A stretch of DNA of 64,000 bases. It comes from Ascidia mentula (taxonomy: Eukaryota; Chordata; Ascidiacea; Phlebobranchia; Ascidiidae). Numbering within the stretch: position 1 is the stretch's first letter; each line of letters starts with the position of its first letter. Of the stretch, positions 13,501 through 22,606 are shown piece by piece. The position numbers and the translations under genes were made by a program. The notes beneath the pieces were generated by a model, which saw only the letters and a program-made list of their open reading frames with translations, had not been told where the DNA came from and ran no database searches. The stretch is taken from the NCBI GenBank assembly GCA_947561715.1, contig OX387203.1:7750001-7814000 (forward strand), given 5' to 3'.

Positions 13501-16500
13501 GTGGTGGAACTGGTGGCGGTGCCTCGACTACTTTGGCCCCAGGAGGTGGAACTGGTAGCGGTGCCTCGACTACTTTGGCCCAAGGAGGTGGAACTGGTGG
13601 CGGTGCCTCGACTACTTTGGCCCAAGGAGGTGGAACTGGTGGCGGTGCCTCCACTACTTTGGCCCCAGGAGGTGGAACTGGTGGCGGTGCCTCGACTACT
13701 TTGGCCCAAGGAGGTGGAACTGGTGGCGGTGCCTCCACTACTTTGGCCCTAGGAGGTGGAACTGGTGGGGGTGCCTCGACTACTTTGGCCACAGGAGGTG
13801 GAACTGGTGGCGGTGCCTCTACTACTTTGGCCCTAGGAGGTGGAACTGGTGGGGGTGCCTCGACTACTTTGGCCACAGGAGGTGGAACTGGTGGCGGTGC
13901 CTCTACTACTACGATTGCGCCGGGGTCAATAAAGGTCAACGCAACCTCCGTTCAGAAATGTGAGTTAATTAATTTGCATTTAAATAATGAGCAAAAATAA
14001 TTCAAACGAACTTACCGTAATTGGCCCAAACACAATATTTGCGCAAATTTTTTATAATGTTTCACTTGTATTATACCATTTCAATGTTAGTGCATTTAAT
14101 TTTTGTCTTTGGGCTGTTTTGCATTGATACTTGTGTATGTTTTATACTTCAGCAAGTACTGTCCCTGCCTCGTCACCACCTTTGAGACAGCCTGTTCTTA
14201 CTGCAGCGCCCTCCGCAGGTAATTTTTATTGCCATTATAAGTTTTGTTGATAAAAATGTTCTTGCTTTTTTTAATCCTGATAGCACTGAATTTTTTAATT
14301 GGTCATTTGTTCTATTAGCCTGGGTATGAAAACTGTCTGTTTGGTTATATTTTTTGTGTGTTAGTTCTTGGTGTGTTAACGCTATGTTTTATGCAGTAAT
14401 CATTTATTGTCCGGAAACGGTGGTGCCAATGGGGAAAGCAAGTTACACTTTTCCTCTTACTCCAGTAGATCACTCTGCTACATCACTAGAAACATGCAGC
14501 GACGGTAGGCGAATATGATGACTAAATACTTTCGTAGACACTTATCGTGCAATGCCGAGAATTCTTTGAAGTTAATTCCCTCGCTGTAGAAACGACGATA
14601 GGACATGTTTTTCTTCAATAAAGCTCATATGTTACTATACATCTATAGGTCGGCCGATAGCCACAACCCATTGCACCCGAAAGACTGTGGACATCGGAAC
14701 GTTCCAACCACCCACCGTTCTTGTTTGTAGTGAATCTATTTCAAACTTATTGCAAAAGGTACGCATCAAATAAATAAACAATTTTTCTCACGTTTATCAA
14801 TTTTACACAGAAATTCCACTCGTTCTTTCAGCAGTTTACAGGCTCGAAGTTAACAATAGTGTATAACTACAAAATAGTCACCTTCTTTATTATCAACACA
14901 GTTTTATTGTGAGCTCTTTCTTGAATGGAATGTAAGCGACTATTTGTCAAACTTGCAGAAATCTGGTATTTATTTTGATTTCCACTAAAAACATTTTTTT
15001 TCCTTTTATACCAGGTTGCCACCGAGAATATCACAAGTGAAACTGTTAACACGCAGTTGGCGCAGTTAAAACTGCTTTTATCCAATCCTGTCAATGAGTC
15101 AGTTGCTAAAAACGCCACAACCATATTCACCAAGCTGGCCACTGCTAACGTTCCAGCCCTGGCGGTATGTGTCAGATTTGTTTATTGTTGTAATAAAACT
15201 TACTCTACCCACATGCAGTTATGTATACATTGATTGTTATGCTCCATTTCGATCAAAAACACAAGAAGTAAAATCCCACTTCCAATATAACCCTGATGTA
15301 AACAAAATCGTTACCAGTAAATTTACGATTAGTTGTCAAAAAAGTAAAACTACACACATTTACATGGGCCTGTCTCTGTGAATTTTGAGAAAATTCTGCT
15401 TATGAATTAATTGCAAAGAGAAGCATGGTGATACAAAAACGTTATACCAATAAGTGTTTTACGCTATTTTTTGTTACCAGATCCCTCCATCAACCTTGTA
15501 CGATGCTTTGCTGAGTGCAGAACAAATTTCCACGTCCTTAGGAACCACACAAAGGTACGGTTCTGTTCCTTCAGGAGTTTTTGTCTTTGTTAATATTTAA
15601 TTAAAGAGTTAATTATGAGAAACATTATTACTTTTATATGCAAAAGAGCCATAATAGTCAATGAGAGCTGCAGACAGGTATACACACTGTTTCGACCTAT
15701 AAGGTCTCATCAGGAAACCTGTGTGCCTGCTAGTCTACCAGCTAGCATGTGCCACGGTCACCAACTGCACTGATAAGACCTTACAGGTCGAAACAGTGTG
15801 TACACCTTTCTGCAGCTATTATTACTTTTGTCATACAAAATCCAAAGGCATTTTTTTGTTGTTCAGCGATCAAGCGGCCCGGCAGATCTTAAACACCGAT
15901 CTACGTAAGCTGTCTGAGCATGTCGTGATGCCTAGCAGCCAGAACGTCGTCAATTTACGAACCAAACAGTCAAGCGTTGAGGTGTGGTAGTTGTTTTTTT
16001 ATCAGGCTGTTGCTTCGATCGTAAGGTACGAAAGTAACGTTTAGGTTAAAAAACACCACGTCTAATTTCACAGTGTTATAACGGTACCGATGTAATGGCG
16101 GAAATAATGCCAATGTTACTGTTGATTTATCGTAGTGATGTGTTGCGCCGGATCCGGGTACCCGGACCCGGCCGGATATTGACCAATTTTCAATACCCGG
16201 ACCCGGCCGGATAATACACTTAATTTTACCGGATAGTTGGGAAAGCATTTTTGTCCTAAAAGCGGACAAACGTTTCGCAAATTACTCGTTTTGGGGACCC
16301 AGTCTGTTATACTCGCCGACTTACGAATTTTCTGTTGTTTGTTATTAAGATTTTTCGTGACGTGTGACACCATAATAATAAACGCCCACGTTTATTTGTT
16401 TCACTCATGATAAGCTAACCTTAACATAGCATTCTGTTTGACAATCAAACATTTTTGCCATACCAATAAAATACACGAATCGGTGTTAACAAACTTCCGG

Positions 16501-19500
16501 ATCCAAATTATCCGGCCGGATTTGATTGATAACTATCCGGATCCGGCCGGGCCGGATAATTTGGAACTGGGAACATCACTAATTTATCGCATTCAACATT
16601 CATTTTCGTTACAGCGGCATACCGTTAATATTTTGACTATTTTTGACATATTAAATATACGCACAGTTGTGAGAAAAATATCATAAAATGTGTATCTTAT
16701 TTGCACACTCTCTGTTGTTTTGTTGCAGGTTCTGGACCCTTTGCTTACCACCAGCAACAAGTACCAAAACGTAAATTCCTCGCTTGTAGATCCGCAAACT
16801 GGTAAAAGCGTAGTACGAATCGAAATAGCAGGTCAAGTTCTCGACAAAGCCAGCACTGGTCGAGTAAAACGAGCTGCTACCCTTGCCACTGGTAGCATTA
16901 GAGTGAGTTTCTGGATTCTGCTGGACTATCATCTTCTTCCATCCACCGGAACTACCAATTTTGTAAGTTTTTTTTGGTCATTAAAATGGTTAAAACATTG
17001 TTTTGAGAATTGTTTTTCGTCGTGTTTTGCCTTTATTGTAGCAAAAATACAAACGAAATTGTCGCAGATAATGTTCCATTGCATATTATTTTTCTGTTTA
17101 ATATATTTGGTACATATGTGTTTCATGCTTAAAGATAAGAACGAATAAACATTGATTTATTCACAGGTGGTCGCAACATCAGTGACAAACTCCAACCAAT
17201 CAGTGTCCAATATTCCCGTGACAATATTCTACCTGAGTAATACCGAAAGACAAGGCGCAGTGCCTCTCAATAATGGCATACTAAAGGTAAAACAATTGAT
17301 GTATTTGGGTCATCGGTTTCTCCGCTTGTTTTAGCTTTGCCTGCTTGAGTGCCGCAAATATTCCTATGTTTTTGCCCAATTTTTTTAACTGCGTCCATTC
17401 CAAACGTACAACAAGGTATTCTTTTTTCCTTTGTGCAACTTTCTCTCGTTAAGTGGCAGACGATTCATTTCCACTGTTACGTTATCCATTACTTTCTAAC
17501 TTTTACGTCATTTTCCAGGAAAACGTTACGCGAACTCAATGTCAATCGTGGTCAGTTGGACACCAGTGGTCGCCCAACGAGTGCTACTACACCTTAGGTT
17601 CTTATCCACAAGTTTGCAAATGCGTGAAAGCTACCGATTACAGCTTGATTGTGGTATGTCCTGATCTTTATGTGCTTTTGTGGTGTTACAGTTCACGTGA
17701 TTTTACAAGCCTCCATATTCCGTGAGAAAATGTTTACATTGAATGTGCAAAAAAAGCATAATAATTGAGAGCTGCAGACAGGGTACACAATATTTCGACC
17801 TGTAAGGTCTCATCAGTGCCGTTGTTGACTGTGGTATTGCGCCAGCTTTCAATTCAGTGTGCCCGCTAGTGTAAAAGCTAGCACTGTGACGCGGGCAACA
17901 GCTGCACTGAGGAGACCTTACAGGTCGAAAAAGTGTGTACAACAAAGTTTACATTATTACCCGATTTTTCCCTAAATTTCGACGTTTTTTCAAAAAGTAA
18001 TTTATTAATTATCAAAAATGTTAAAAATGAGTTATTTACACTAAGTTATATCACCAGATTGGCCGCCGACACAAGCACAGTGTTTAGTTTCTATTGTTTT
18101 TACAGGAACACAAAATCATGAGGTCGCCGTTCATTATCACTGGACCTTCATATCTTGGCTTCATCATATGCATTTGTGCATTGTTTCTTACTTTGTTATG
18201 TCACATATGTATCACGTAAGTTACCCACTGCTGTCGCGTTTCCTTCAAAGGCTTTGAAACACATTTTTGGAAAACTTTTAGGCAACTGCTTTCATATAAG
18301 GGTTAAATTTAGCCATGTGTAAGAAAGTTAAGTACAATATTGAACTTATCAGTACTTACCGTGTTTAATGATATATATACTTACATCTAATGACTATTTG
18401 CCAGATTTATTGCGATTTACTTTGTAATTAGATGGGCTACAATATAACCCATGCTCATACACTAAATTAGAAAAATGTAAACCTCCAGAAAAATGAGGTA
18501 ACAATAAATTAGTGCATCCTAATATTTCGCATACCCAACACAATGTCCGCCATCTACAACCCGATCTTACGTTATCACAGAAAATTGCGACACCACCCTA
18601 ATGCACTATACATCTGCAATATCTGCATCGTACTGTTCATGTTCAACATCGCGTTTATTGCTGGCGTGGATGAGATCTTTCCCGGGCAAGGTGAAGTTTA
18701 CTCAAGATCGCACTGCAACACAGCTGGTGTCTTCATGCAGTATTTCTTTCTGGTGGCTTGGTTTTGGCTGATAGCGCACATATATCACACAAGCGAGGCT
18801 ATAATAAAGGTATGTAGCTGCAGCTAGCTTTGGTTAGTGTTGAGATTTGTTAGTAGTAACTTCAACATTTACTTTACGACTATTTAACCACTCACAGAGA
18901 TCAGGAGCAAAGTATCGTTTGTTTATCGGAATCCTCTGTTACGTCATTCCCTTCTTCATTGTTCTAATTACAGCCTGCGTTGCCATCGGCAACGATAACC
19001 GTCGATATCGAGCAGGCAAGTTTTCACACTGCAGCTAATTACGCCAATACACGTTGTGCATATTCTTAATGTATACATTTGACTTGAAAATGTTGACATA
19101 TAAAGTTGACACTGACGATTACAATTCACAATGATGGTCTTATCGAAATAAACTTCCGTAGGTGGCGGATTAAATGAGACTGAACAACCTAAACTATATA
19201 TGGGCAATATTTGCTTGTGGTAATTTTAAAATCTATTCTTGAAAACAAGTTTGGTACATACTAGTATATCAAGCAGTAGTGCCTATATTAGCCACCATTG
19301 CCGAAAAACAATGTAAAGAGTCTTTGCCTCCACTTTCAGATGACATTTTCTTCGAGTCATCATACGTGTCTAGATACGCGTGTTGGATTCACGAAGATTC
19401 GCTAAAAATTGGATTCGTCCTTCCAATCATGTTGGCCGCTGGAGTCGCGATAGCCATAATAGCATTGGTGCTGGCAAGAATGTTATGCTGCAAACCAGAG

Positions 19501-21074
19501 GTAAACAAATTTGACCACTGTATCCAATGCTTATAATTGTTAATGCTGTGTCAGACAGCACATTTGTGAATCTCGTTTGCTTGGATCCTGTTGGGTTTCA
19601 ATCACCGAATAACTCAGTTGCAGTTTGGGCTCTCGAACATAGGCATTACGGGTCCTTGCTTAACTGGCAAAGCTCCATGAGCTTGTCATGTTGTCAGTTG
19701 TAAAAGATAGCCGATTGCTTGTTGTTTGTTTGCTGCAACAGTTTTAATATTTTGGTGAAGGTGAATTTTAACCCGGCCGGTTATAGTGCTGTTAAAGCTT
19801 GACAGAAACTATATTTCTTGCTCTTCAGATATGTCGTTAATAGCAATGGCTAAAATACCTTAAGTGAGCTTCAAACGTATATTGTCAAAACCAACGGATA
19901 CAAATTTCTGCATAGCTGGACGAAAATTAAAACATATAACAAAATGGAACAATATTTTAAAGCTTCCAGAAGAGCCCCACGAACAGCCAGTAGGAGGAGC
20001 AAAGCTTGACTTTGTGTTTGCTGTTCTTCTGCTCTTCGGTTTTGCCGTCGCCTGGATCTTTGGTTTCACGATGTTGCTTGCCGAGACTCAACCGCAACTG
20101 GACGGACTTGCTTGGTTGTTCGGTATAATTAATGGCTCAATGGTAAGATATTACAAACAGTGCCAAAAGACGCACATAGTTGTACAGGTTCTGAAGTTAT
20201 GTATGAACGAAAACGAAGCAATATTTGGTGCATTGTGAATTGATTCTGAGATTCATATCCCATTCTGTTGCAAGTGGCCCTGACGATTTCCACCTTATTT
20301 TAAATATGTCCACTATCTCAGAAACTTTAAGTTTCAGGCTGAAATCTGTCACATTTGTTAATTTAGACAAATATATTTCGCTTTGTTAAAAGCATCGTCA
20401 GTGTCTAAAAAAGCAAAGCAAGAATTAGGTTAAATATTTGGTGCATTTAACTTGGTTGCTATTAGTTTTCTTAACGGACGTAGTTGAATTTTCAATTGGT
20501 TTTGCATGCCTCTGAAACCACAAAATCAATTGAAATCCTACGCGAAACCCCTAGATTTAAGAGTATTGGTACCTAAGTCGGGTTTTCCTGTGTTTTGTCG
20601 GTCTTGGTGAATAAGGAACAGACAATAGTAACCCACCGCATGATTCAGAATTTTGACTTTTAATCTCAAGCAGTGCATTTCGACTCTTTTTGTACCGAAG
20701 TCGCATGGGAAAAAAATGTTCAATCGTAACTCCAAAACCAATTTAAGAATTTTCTCCATGGTGATTGATGGGGAATTTTCAAAACTTACGAACTGCAAGA
20801 CCGAAGAAACTAATTTCAGAAACAAACACAGCAGCACCTGCATTGCGCAAATGTTGTTTTTCAGGGGGTGGTCGTGTTCTTTTTGTACTGCGTTTTGCCG
20901 GCTGTGATCAGGGCTATGTTGGTCGCCTTTTTCTGCTGCAGACAAGGCGGTGACGGAGGAGGTGGTGACGATCAAGGTGAAAAAGAAAAGTCAAAATCGG
21001 ATTCGGAAAATGAGGAAAGTCATCATTCTTTCAGCGATAGTCGGTCTGATCCAGGGGTGGAGCCTAAACCTTAA
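53..21074 (+). CDS. Giant lectin-array adhesion GPCR, 5'-incomplete (gene 1)
   Basis: Multi-exon gene whose N-terminus lies upstream of the window. By my exon model the visible part encodes roughly 3,850 residues: 24 H-type-lectin-like modules (53-11491), a Gly/Thr/Ser mucin-like exon (11692-13959), a short Pro/Ser exon (14153-14218), a Cys-containing pre-GAIN region and GAIN domain (14397-17286), a GPS (17519-17653) and 7TM plus tail (18106-21074). All exon lengths and phases join into one open frame; the stop TAA is at 21072-21074. The order is that of adhesion (class B2) GPCRs: a long adhesive ectodomain, GAIN/GPS, then 7TM. Probably a plasma-membrane receptor whose ectodomain binds glycans; the ligand is not known. 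It lies 1.46 kb upstream of a same-strand paralogue. Splice sites were read by eye, so individual boundaries could be off. The receptor class is secure; the lectin family is a fold-level resemblance. Confidence 0.85.
7740..9007 (+). other. Diverged H-lectin-like modules 18-20 of gene 1
   Basis: Lectin exons 7740-7985, 8201-8446 and 8647-8892 (each 246 bp, phase 1) with linkers 8086-8139, 8522-8575 and 8951-9007. They keep the array signature: L-x-T near the start, a TFPL/TYPF strand, one Cys (TKIC, IKVC, ISIC) just before a hydrophobic strand, R-x-D and SGW plus an aromatic or hydrophobic strand. The sequence is clearly older than the upstream array. The second-last linker residues are basic (K or R) as in the array. 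The module ends in V-x-A/LPG, matching the position of the Trp-Ile-Ala end of H-type lectins. The match is of pattern only; carbohydrate-binding residues cannot be assigned. Confidence 0.75.
9302..11491 (+). other. Diverged H-lectin-like modules 21-24 of gene 1
   Basis: Lectin exons 9302-9550, 10140-10385, 10632-10871 and 11243-11491, with linkers 9815-9865, 10512-10565 and a 24-bp Pro-rich one at 11158-11181. The second module reads SITDTGFSVTIVRTD, then GWNEPLVLHWRAMA. This is the closest resemblance in gene 1 to the H-type lectin pattern (gF-V strand, then hydrophobic-W-A end). The last module has DCCFTLRVERTD and ends in KIDWKLL. The conserved single Cys is lost in the second and third modules. 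The acceptor of the first exon (ccgaag) has a weak pyrimidine tract, so its start is the least certain here. Phase 1 is kept throughout. Confidence 0.7.
11692..13959 (+). repeat. Mucin-like exon of gene 1: 42-bp coding minisatellite
   Basis: A single 2,268-bp exon (756 codons) between the last lectin module and the stalk. From about 11745 to 13910 it is a tandem repeat of 42 bp encoding the 14-residue unit GGTGGGASTTLAPG, about 51 copies, with variants AQGGG, AQVGG, ALGGG, ATGGG, VPGGG. Ser/Thr with Pro suggests dense O-glycosylation, and Gly suggests an extended flexible stalk holding the lectins away from the membrane. There is a higher-order duplication: the segment around 12620-12840 recurs about 504 bp (12 units) downstream. 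Because the unit is a multiple of three and has no stop in several frames, long open frames appear on both strands; only this frame is spliced in phase with the flanking exons. Confidence 0.9.
15668..15713 (-). ncRNA. Hammerhead-ribozyme-like motif, antisense to gene 1
   Basis: Read on the minus strand: CTGATGA (15713-15707), stem II GACCT-loop-AGGTC, GAAA (15693-15690), stem III ACAG with a 9-nt loop and CTGT, then C17 at 15673. All canonical core nucleotides (CUGANGA, GAAA, UH) are present and the stem III closing A-U pair is kept. Stem I is poor: the base before the core is C opposite U, although the 3' strand TGCAG is present and the sister plus-strand motif has a matching CTGCA. Cleavage would be predicted between 15673 and 15672. 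Activity is inferred from the core only. Confidence 0.5.
15765..15815 (+). ncRNA. Hammerhead-like motif with mutated core, sense to gene 1
   Basis: Stem I CTGCA (15765-15769) pairs with TGCAG (15811-15815). The core reads CTGATAA (15770-15776), with stem II GACCT/AGGTC and GAAA (15790-15793). The G8 position of the conserved CUGANGA core is A, a catalytic position, so the motif is probably inactive. It is the mirror arm of the motif at 15668-15713. Confidence 0.45.
16133..16581. mobile_element. hAT-type MITE with 8-bp target duplication
   Basis: A 449-bp element in the gene 1 intron 15982-16728. Terminal inverted repeats are TAGTGATGT (16133-16141) and ACATCACTA (16573-16581). It is flanked by a perfect 8-bp direct repeat ATTTATCG (16125-16132 and 16582-16589). 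An 8-bp duplication and a TAGTGATG-type terminus fit the hAT superfamily. Both subterminal regions (16148-16212 and 16495-16562) are packed with CCGGATCCGG, CCCGGACCCGG and CCGGCCGG palindromes, probably transposase-binding or fold-back sequences. No transposase ORF is present, so it is non-autonomous. Confidence 0.85.
17519..17653 (+). other. Degenerate GPS motif of gene 1
   Basis: This exon encodes the GPCR proteolysis site: C-QSW, then W, then C-YY, then CKCVKATDYSLIV. The Cys/Trp frame of a GPS is kept. The cleavage tripeptide, normally His-Leu-Thr after CxCx, reads Lys-Ala-Thr. In known receptors the His activates the Thr hydroxyl for autoproteolysis, so this receptor is predicted not to self-cleave here. 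The domain would still be expected to fold through its two disulphides. The exon is phase 0 at both ends and directly precedes the TM1 exon. Confidence 0.8.
17757..17945. mobile_element. Fold-back element with paired hammerhead-like motifs, copy 2
   Basis: Same family as 15650-15830, in the gene 1 intron 17654-18105. The left arm starts at CATAATAATTGAGAGCTGCAG. The plus-strand arm has CTGAGGA (17907-17913), stem GACCT/AGGTC and GAAA (17927-17930). Its 3' part (after 17930) has diverged and lacks a stem III and UH site. The centre contains the inverted pair CCCGCTAGT/AGCTAGC and GCGCC/GGGC. Together with copy 1 it shows the family inserted at least twice in one receptor gene. Confidence 0.6.
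17774..17819 (-). ncRNA. Hammerhead-ribozyme-like motif, antisense, copy 2
   Basis: Minus strand: stem I GCA (17819-17817) can pair with TGC after the cleavage site; core CTGATGA (17816-17810); stem II GACCT/AGGTC; GAAA (17796-17793); site GTC ending at 17777. The core is intact, but stem III is weak because the GAAA is followed by TATT rather than CAG. It pairs structurally with the plus-strand arm at 17907-17930. Confidence 0.45.
18106..21074 (+). other. Seven-transmembrane domain and acidic tail of gene 1
   Basis: Exons: TM1 18106-18215; TM2-TM3 18581-18809; TM4 18898-19015; TM5 19340-19500; TM6 and the start of TM7 19963-20142; rest of TM7 and tail 20865-21074. Class B2 hallmarks: KLRHHPNALYICNI leading into TM2, a Cys before TM3 (HCNTAG) and its partner in the second extracellular loop (CWIHEDS), FFLVAWFWL in TM3, VAWIFGF in TM6, LAWLFGIING then FFLYCVLP in TM7. 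The usual Gln-Gly in TM7 is Met-Gly. The tail is short, with Gly/Asp then Lys/Glu/Ser-rich sequence (DDQGEKEKSKSDSENEE), without a recognised C-terminal PDZ ligand. The TM4 exon ends in a GC donor. The TM6 acceptor at 19961-19962 was chosen because only it keeps phase 0. Confidence 0.85.
19016..19017 (+). other. GC splice donor in gene 1 (GC-AG intron)
   Basis: The TM4 exon ends CGAGCAG followed by GCAAGT, the usual context of rare GC-AG introns. The paralogue has GCAG followed by GTAGGA at the same place. The intron runs to 19339. Confidence 0.7.
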
Positions 21075-21251
21075 TCTCAGAGGAAAACTGTATATAGCCT
21101 TATGTAACGCATTATACTCGGAAAAGCCCAGAATGCATATATTGTGTAAGCTATGTATTAGCGCGGCAAGAAAAAGAAACGGGATAACTCATGTATCCTA
21201 GTTTAACTATGAAGTGTTTTATGGCGCCCTTGTGTCTTGAAATATACTCGG

Positions 21252-21257
21252 AATAAA
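21252..21257 (+). terminator. Polyadenylation signal of gene 1
   Basis: AATAAA 178 bases after the stop codon, followed by T/G-rich sequence (TTGTCTGATTTTCTG). This is the first canonical signal downstream and gives a 3' UTR of about 200 bases. Confidence 0.65.
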
Positions 21258-21259
21258 AC

Positions 21260-22533
21260 GTATCTTGCTAAATGCGGTTGTCTGATTTTCTGTTAACTCG
21301 TCATGAGTTGGTTACTCCCATTGTTTTGGGAAACTGTTCGTATTTTTCATGGAAGGAAGCTAATCGATACGATCATTTCCTAAACAGGACAAACAAAATT
21401 TGAGTGTGAGAATACGTCATGCTGATGACTCACTTAAAATGTAAAAACAAGCACTACGGATAGACGACAACGTGCTGCGAAAACTGACGTTATTAAAGTG
21501 ACGCCAACATAACGTTTGTACGTTCATTCTCTAAGTTGCTACCTGTCACGCCAATAGGTTGTGTATTTATTGACAAATTTCAGGTAAATGTGCGTGTTTG
21601 TCGAGTCTATGTGACCATTCGCGTCATCATTGATAAATGATACAATTGAGATTGAAAAACAATATCATGCGTGTGTTTTTATCACATCCGAATGTCACTA
21701 ATGTGCGCTGTAACGATCATCATTTCCTTTGATTAATTTGCTGCACATGCGACAGCCCTTAATTAACTGTGAAGGTAGACAGAAGAGACAAAACAACTTT
21801 TTGAAAATGAAAAATTGATTGATGTAACATATGACAGATTCTCGTCAAACAATTAACACAACGCAACGATGTTGAAGGTTTGTAATAGTTTCAGAAAAAC
21901 ACTTTCCTTCAATATTAGTGCGTATAGCCTACGTCTATGTGATATTTACCACATTAATTATGCTAATTTAGTCCATTACTAATTTATTTTTGTAATCAAT
22001 TCTCTGCTAATAATTGCATTTTCAACCACATTGTACGTTATCCACCAAATGCGTCACAACCTATAGAAAGGGTGACGCTAATGAACAAACAGTGCAACCT
22101 CTGAATTACCCCTCGTATGCATTCACCAGTGAGTAATGGAAATAAATCGACATTTGCAATAACAATCCGCATAGCGTCAGTCTGCAACGTATTTCCGCAA
22201 TTGCGAAAGTGCACGCAATTAGTGCAAGCGGACATAATATAAAGTTGACAAGTGCAAGCTTCGTGGTTATTTTATATCGAGGCGCTGTATCGCTGAACAG
22301 GGCGCAGTTGCATTTAAATCTTTCAAAATTATTTTTACAATTTTGTGGATAGGAGATTCTTGCGTTAAAATATGAGCGTTCTTTGATATCTGTGCTGGCA
22401 CTAAACTTTTAATATAAAAAACCAAGACACATATTTTTTAATTTGTTTGTAAGGTATTGGATATTGTTTAGTTTTTCAATTTGTCGAAGAGAGGGTGTCG
22501 TTCTGATTTGTTTGGATTGACTTTCCTTTGAAA
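21260..22533. other. Intergenic region between the two receptor genes
   Basis: About 1.27 kb between the gene 1 polyadenylation signal and the first ATG of gene 2. I see no ORF, repeat or transposon that I can support. It must hold the gene 2 promoter; TATA-like strings occur near 22239 and at 22413. Confidence 0.6.
22413..22420 (+). promoter_or_regulatory. Possible TATA box of gene 2
   Basis: TATAAAAA about 114 bases upstream of the gene 2 start codon. In AT-rich DNA this string is common, so this is only a candidate. Confidence 0.25.
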
Positions 22534-22606
22534 ATGATGAATCTGCTGGGGAAAGCGTTTACCATTTACCTTTGTGCGATCATCCGATTACCGGATGCTC
22601 ATGCAA
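22534..22606 (+). other. Signal-peptide exon of gene 2
   Basis: The first exon encodes about 24 residues: Met-Met, a Lys at residue 7, a hydrophobic core (AFTIYLCAII) and an Ala-His-Ala end that suits signal peptidase. It ends in phase 1, so it can feed the phase-1 domain exons. The next exon is 22926-22976, a short Asn/His/Cys-containing linker. Confidence 0.7.

Larger units (their letters stand above)
15650..15830. mobile_element. Fold-back element with paired hammerhead-like motifs, copy 1
   Basis: Inverted-repeat element in the gene 1 intron 15555-15866. Its ends are AGCTGCAG (15667-15674) and CTGCAGCT (15810-15817), flanked by CATAATA/ATTATTA-type sequence. Both arms contain the pattern CTGAtgA, stem GACCT/AGGTC, GAAAC, pointing outwards: minus strand 15713 down to 15673, plus strand 15770 up to 15810. 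The centre (about 15714-15764) has CTGCTAG/CTAGC-type short palindromes. A related copy lies at 17757-17945, so this is a dispersed family rather than chance. No ORF is present. I interpret it as a non-autonomous element that carried hammerhead ribozymes. Confidence 0.65.
14153..17286 (+). other. Pre-GAIN stalk and GAIN domain of gene 1
   Basis: Exons 14153-14218 (Ser/Pro linker), 14397-14504 and 14649-14758 (Cys-bearing region: IYCPETVVPMG, ETCSDGR, THCTRK, VLVCSES), 15015-15164, 15481-15554, 15867-15981, 16729-16962 and 17167-17286. The Cys/PET pattern resembles the hormone-receptor-like segment before many adhesion-GPCR GAIN domains, without its full set of Cys and Trp. The GAIN part has the expected helical first half (TENITSETVNTQLAQLKLLL; PSTLYDALLSAEQI) followed by beta strands (SIRVSFWILL; VSNIPVTIFYL). 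A furin-like RVKR followed by AA lies at 16861-16872. Exons of 74, 234 and 120 bp match the paralogue exactly. GAIN domains hold the two receptor fragments together after GPS cleavage. Confidence 0.75.

Noticed and set aside
11720..13939. Long antisense open frame (Pro/Val/Ala-rich) and other long frames across the minisatellite
   Set aside because: They are by-products of a 42-bp repeat with no stop codons; only the Gly/Thr/Ser frame is in phase with flanking exons.
20486..20536. Imperfect inverted repeat (TTCAATTGGTTTTG with CAAAATCAATTGAA) in the gene 1 intron
   Set aside because: A short AT-rich hairpin without target duplication or a second copy; could be chance.
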